From: Ignavibacteria bacterium
Lineage (GTDB): Bacteria; Bacteroidota; Ignavibacteria; Ignavibacteriales; Melioribacteraceae
Length of the DNA stretch: 6,444 bases
NCBI GenBank assembly: GCA_003233295.1
Contig: QILJ01000156.1
Coordinates: 1 to 6,444 of the forward strand
Direction: 5' to 3'
The translations under genes and the position numbers were made by a program. The notes below the pieces were generated by a model that saw only the letters and a list, made by a program, of their open reading frames with translations, was not told where the DNA came from and did not search any database. This document shows positions 6,260 through 6,444 of the stretch, one piece after another (within the stretch, counting starts at the first letter, position 1; every line of letters begins with the position of its first letter).

Positions 6260-6344
6260 TACTTGCATATAAAATTTTACATTTGATCATGAATTAAACT
6301 AGTCCCGAAAAGCAGAATTCAGAATGACTTTTTTGATATCTTTT

Positions 6345-6367
6345 TTGCTTTTATTTTTTGAAAGCAA
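6345..6367. repeat. 7-bp inverted repeat upstream of the SGNH-TPR gene
   Basis: TTGCTTT (6345-6351) and AAAGCAA (6361-6367) are perfect reverse complements around a 9-nt T-rich loop. It lies in the 154-bp A/T-rich stretch between the gene's farthest start codon and the window edge, where no gene was found. It lacks a following T tract on either strand, so it is not a clear terminator. An operator is possible but unsupported. Confidence 0.3.
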
Positions 6368-6444
6368 TGGAAACTGCTATAAGTTGGTTTGGTATGATTT
6401 ATGCTATATATTATACGATATAAAGGGACTTTTATTTAGATATT

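Noticed and set aside
6345..6367. Inverted repeat as an intrinsic terminator
   Set aside because: The stem is A/T-rich and no T tract follows on either strand.
6291..6444. A small plus-strand peptide starting at the ATG near 6367
   Set aside because: It ends after only 18 codons and has no ribosome site or recognisable sequence; the stretch appears to be noncoding A/T-rich spacer.

Overview
The window is AT-rich and looks like chromosome from a member of the Bacteroidota/Ignavibacteriota (FCB) group. The evidence is gene content (a DUF4832 protein, a GH2-like/GH16 lipoprotein, an IS1634-type transposase, an SGNH-TPR membrane protein), mostly weak or absent Shine-Dalgarno sequences, and a TAnnTTTG-type promoter before the last gene. 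The lineage call is inference from gene style, not a database match.

Layout. (1) Positions 1-2850 carry three plus-strand genes: the 3' end of a DUF4832 protein, a CPBP-family intramembrane protease (523-1503), and a lipoprotein joining a GH2-type sugar-binding domain to a GH16 catalytic domain (1615-2850). A strong hairpin cluster lies in the 111-bp gap before the last of these. The DUF4832 and GH16 genes suggest polysaccharide handling at the cell surface; the protease has no obvious role in that. (2) Positions 2851-4057 form a decayed island. A frameshifted gene for an exported ankyrin-repeat protein (about 2956-3283, plus) runs tail-to-tail into the C-terminal remnant of an IS1634-type transposase (about 3280-3918, minus), which has two in-frame stops. 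The two frames overlap at their terminal stop codons. A 53-codon open plus-strand tail (3907-4068) ends inside a bidirectional terminator (4058-4079). (3) Positions 4058-6444 hold one intact minus-strand gene (stop at 4233, preferred start 6206). Its product has a small N-terminal helix-turn-helix-like segment, one membrane helix, an SGNH/GDSL-like domain and C-terminal TPRs.

No rRNA, tRNA, CRISPR array or complete mobile element was seen. I did not find a convincing new multi-gene system. The most useful observations are the two pseudogenes, which extend well beyond simple open reading frames, the SGNH-TPR protein with its unusual N-terminus, and the structured leader before the GH16 gene.
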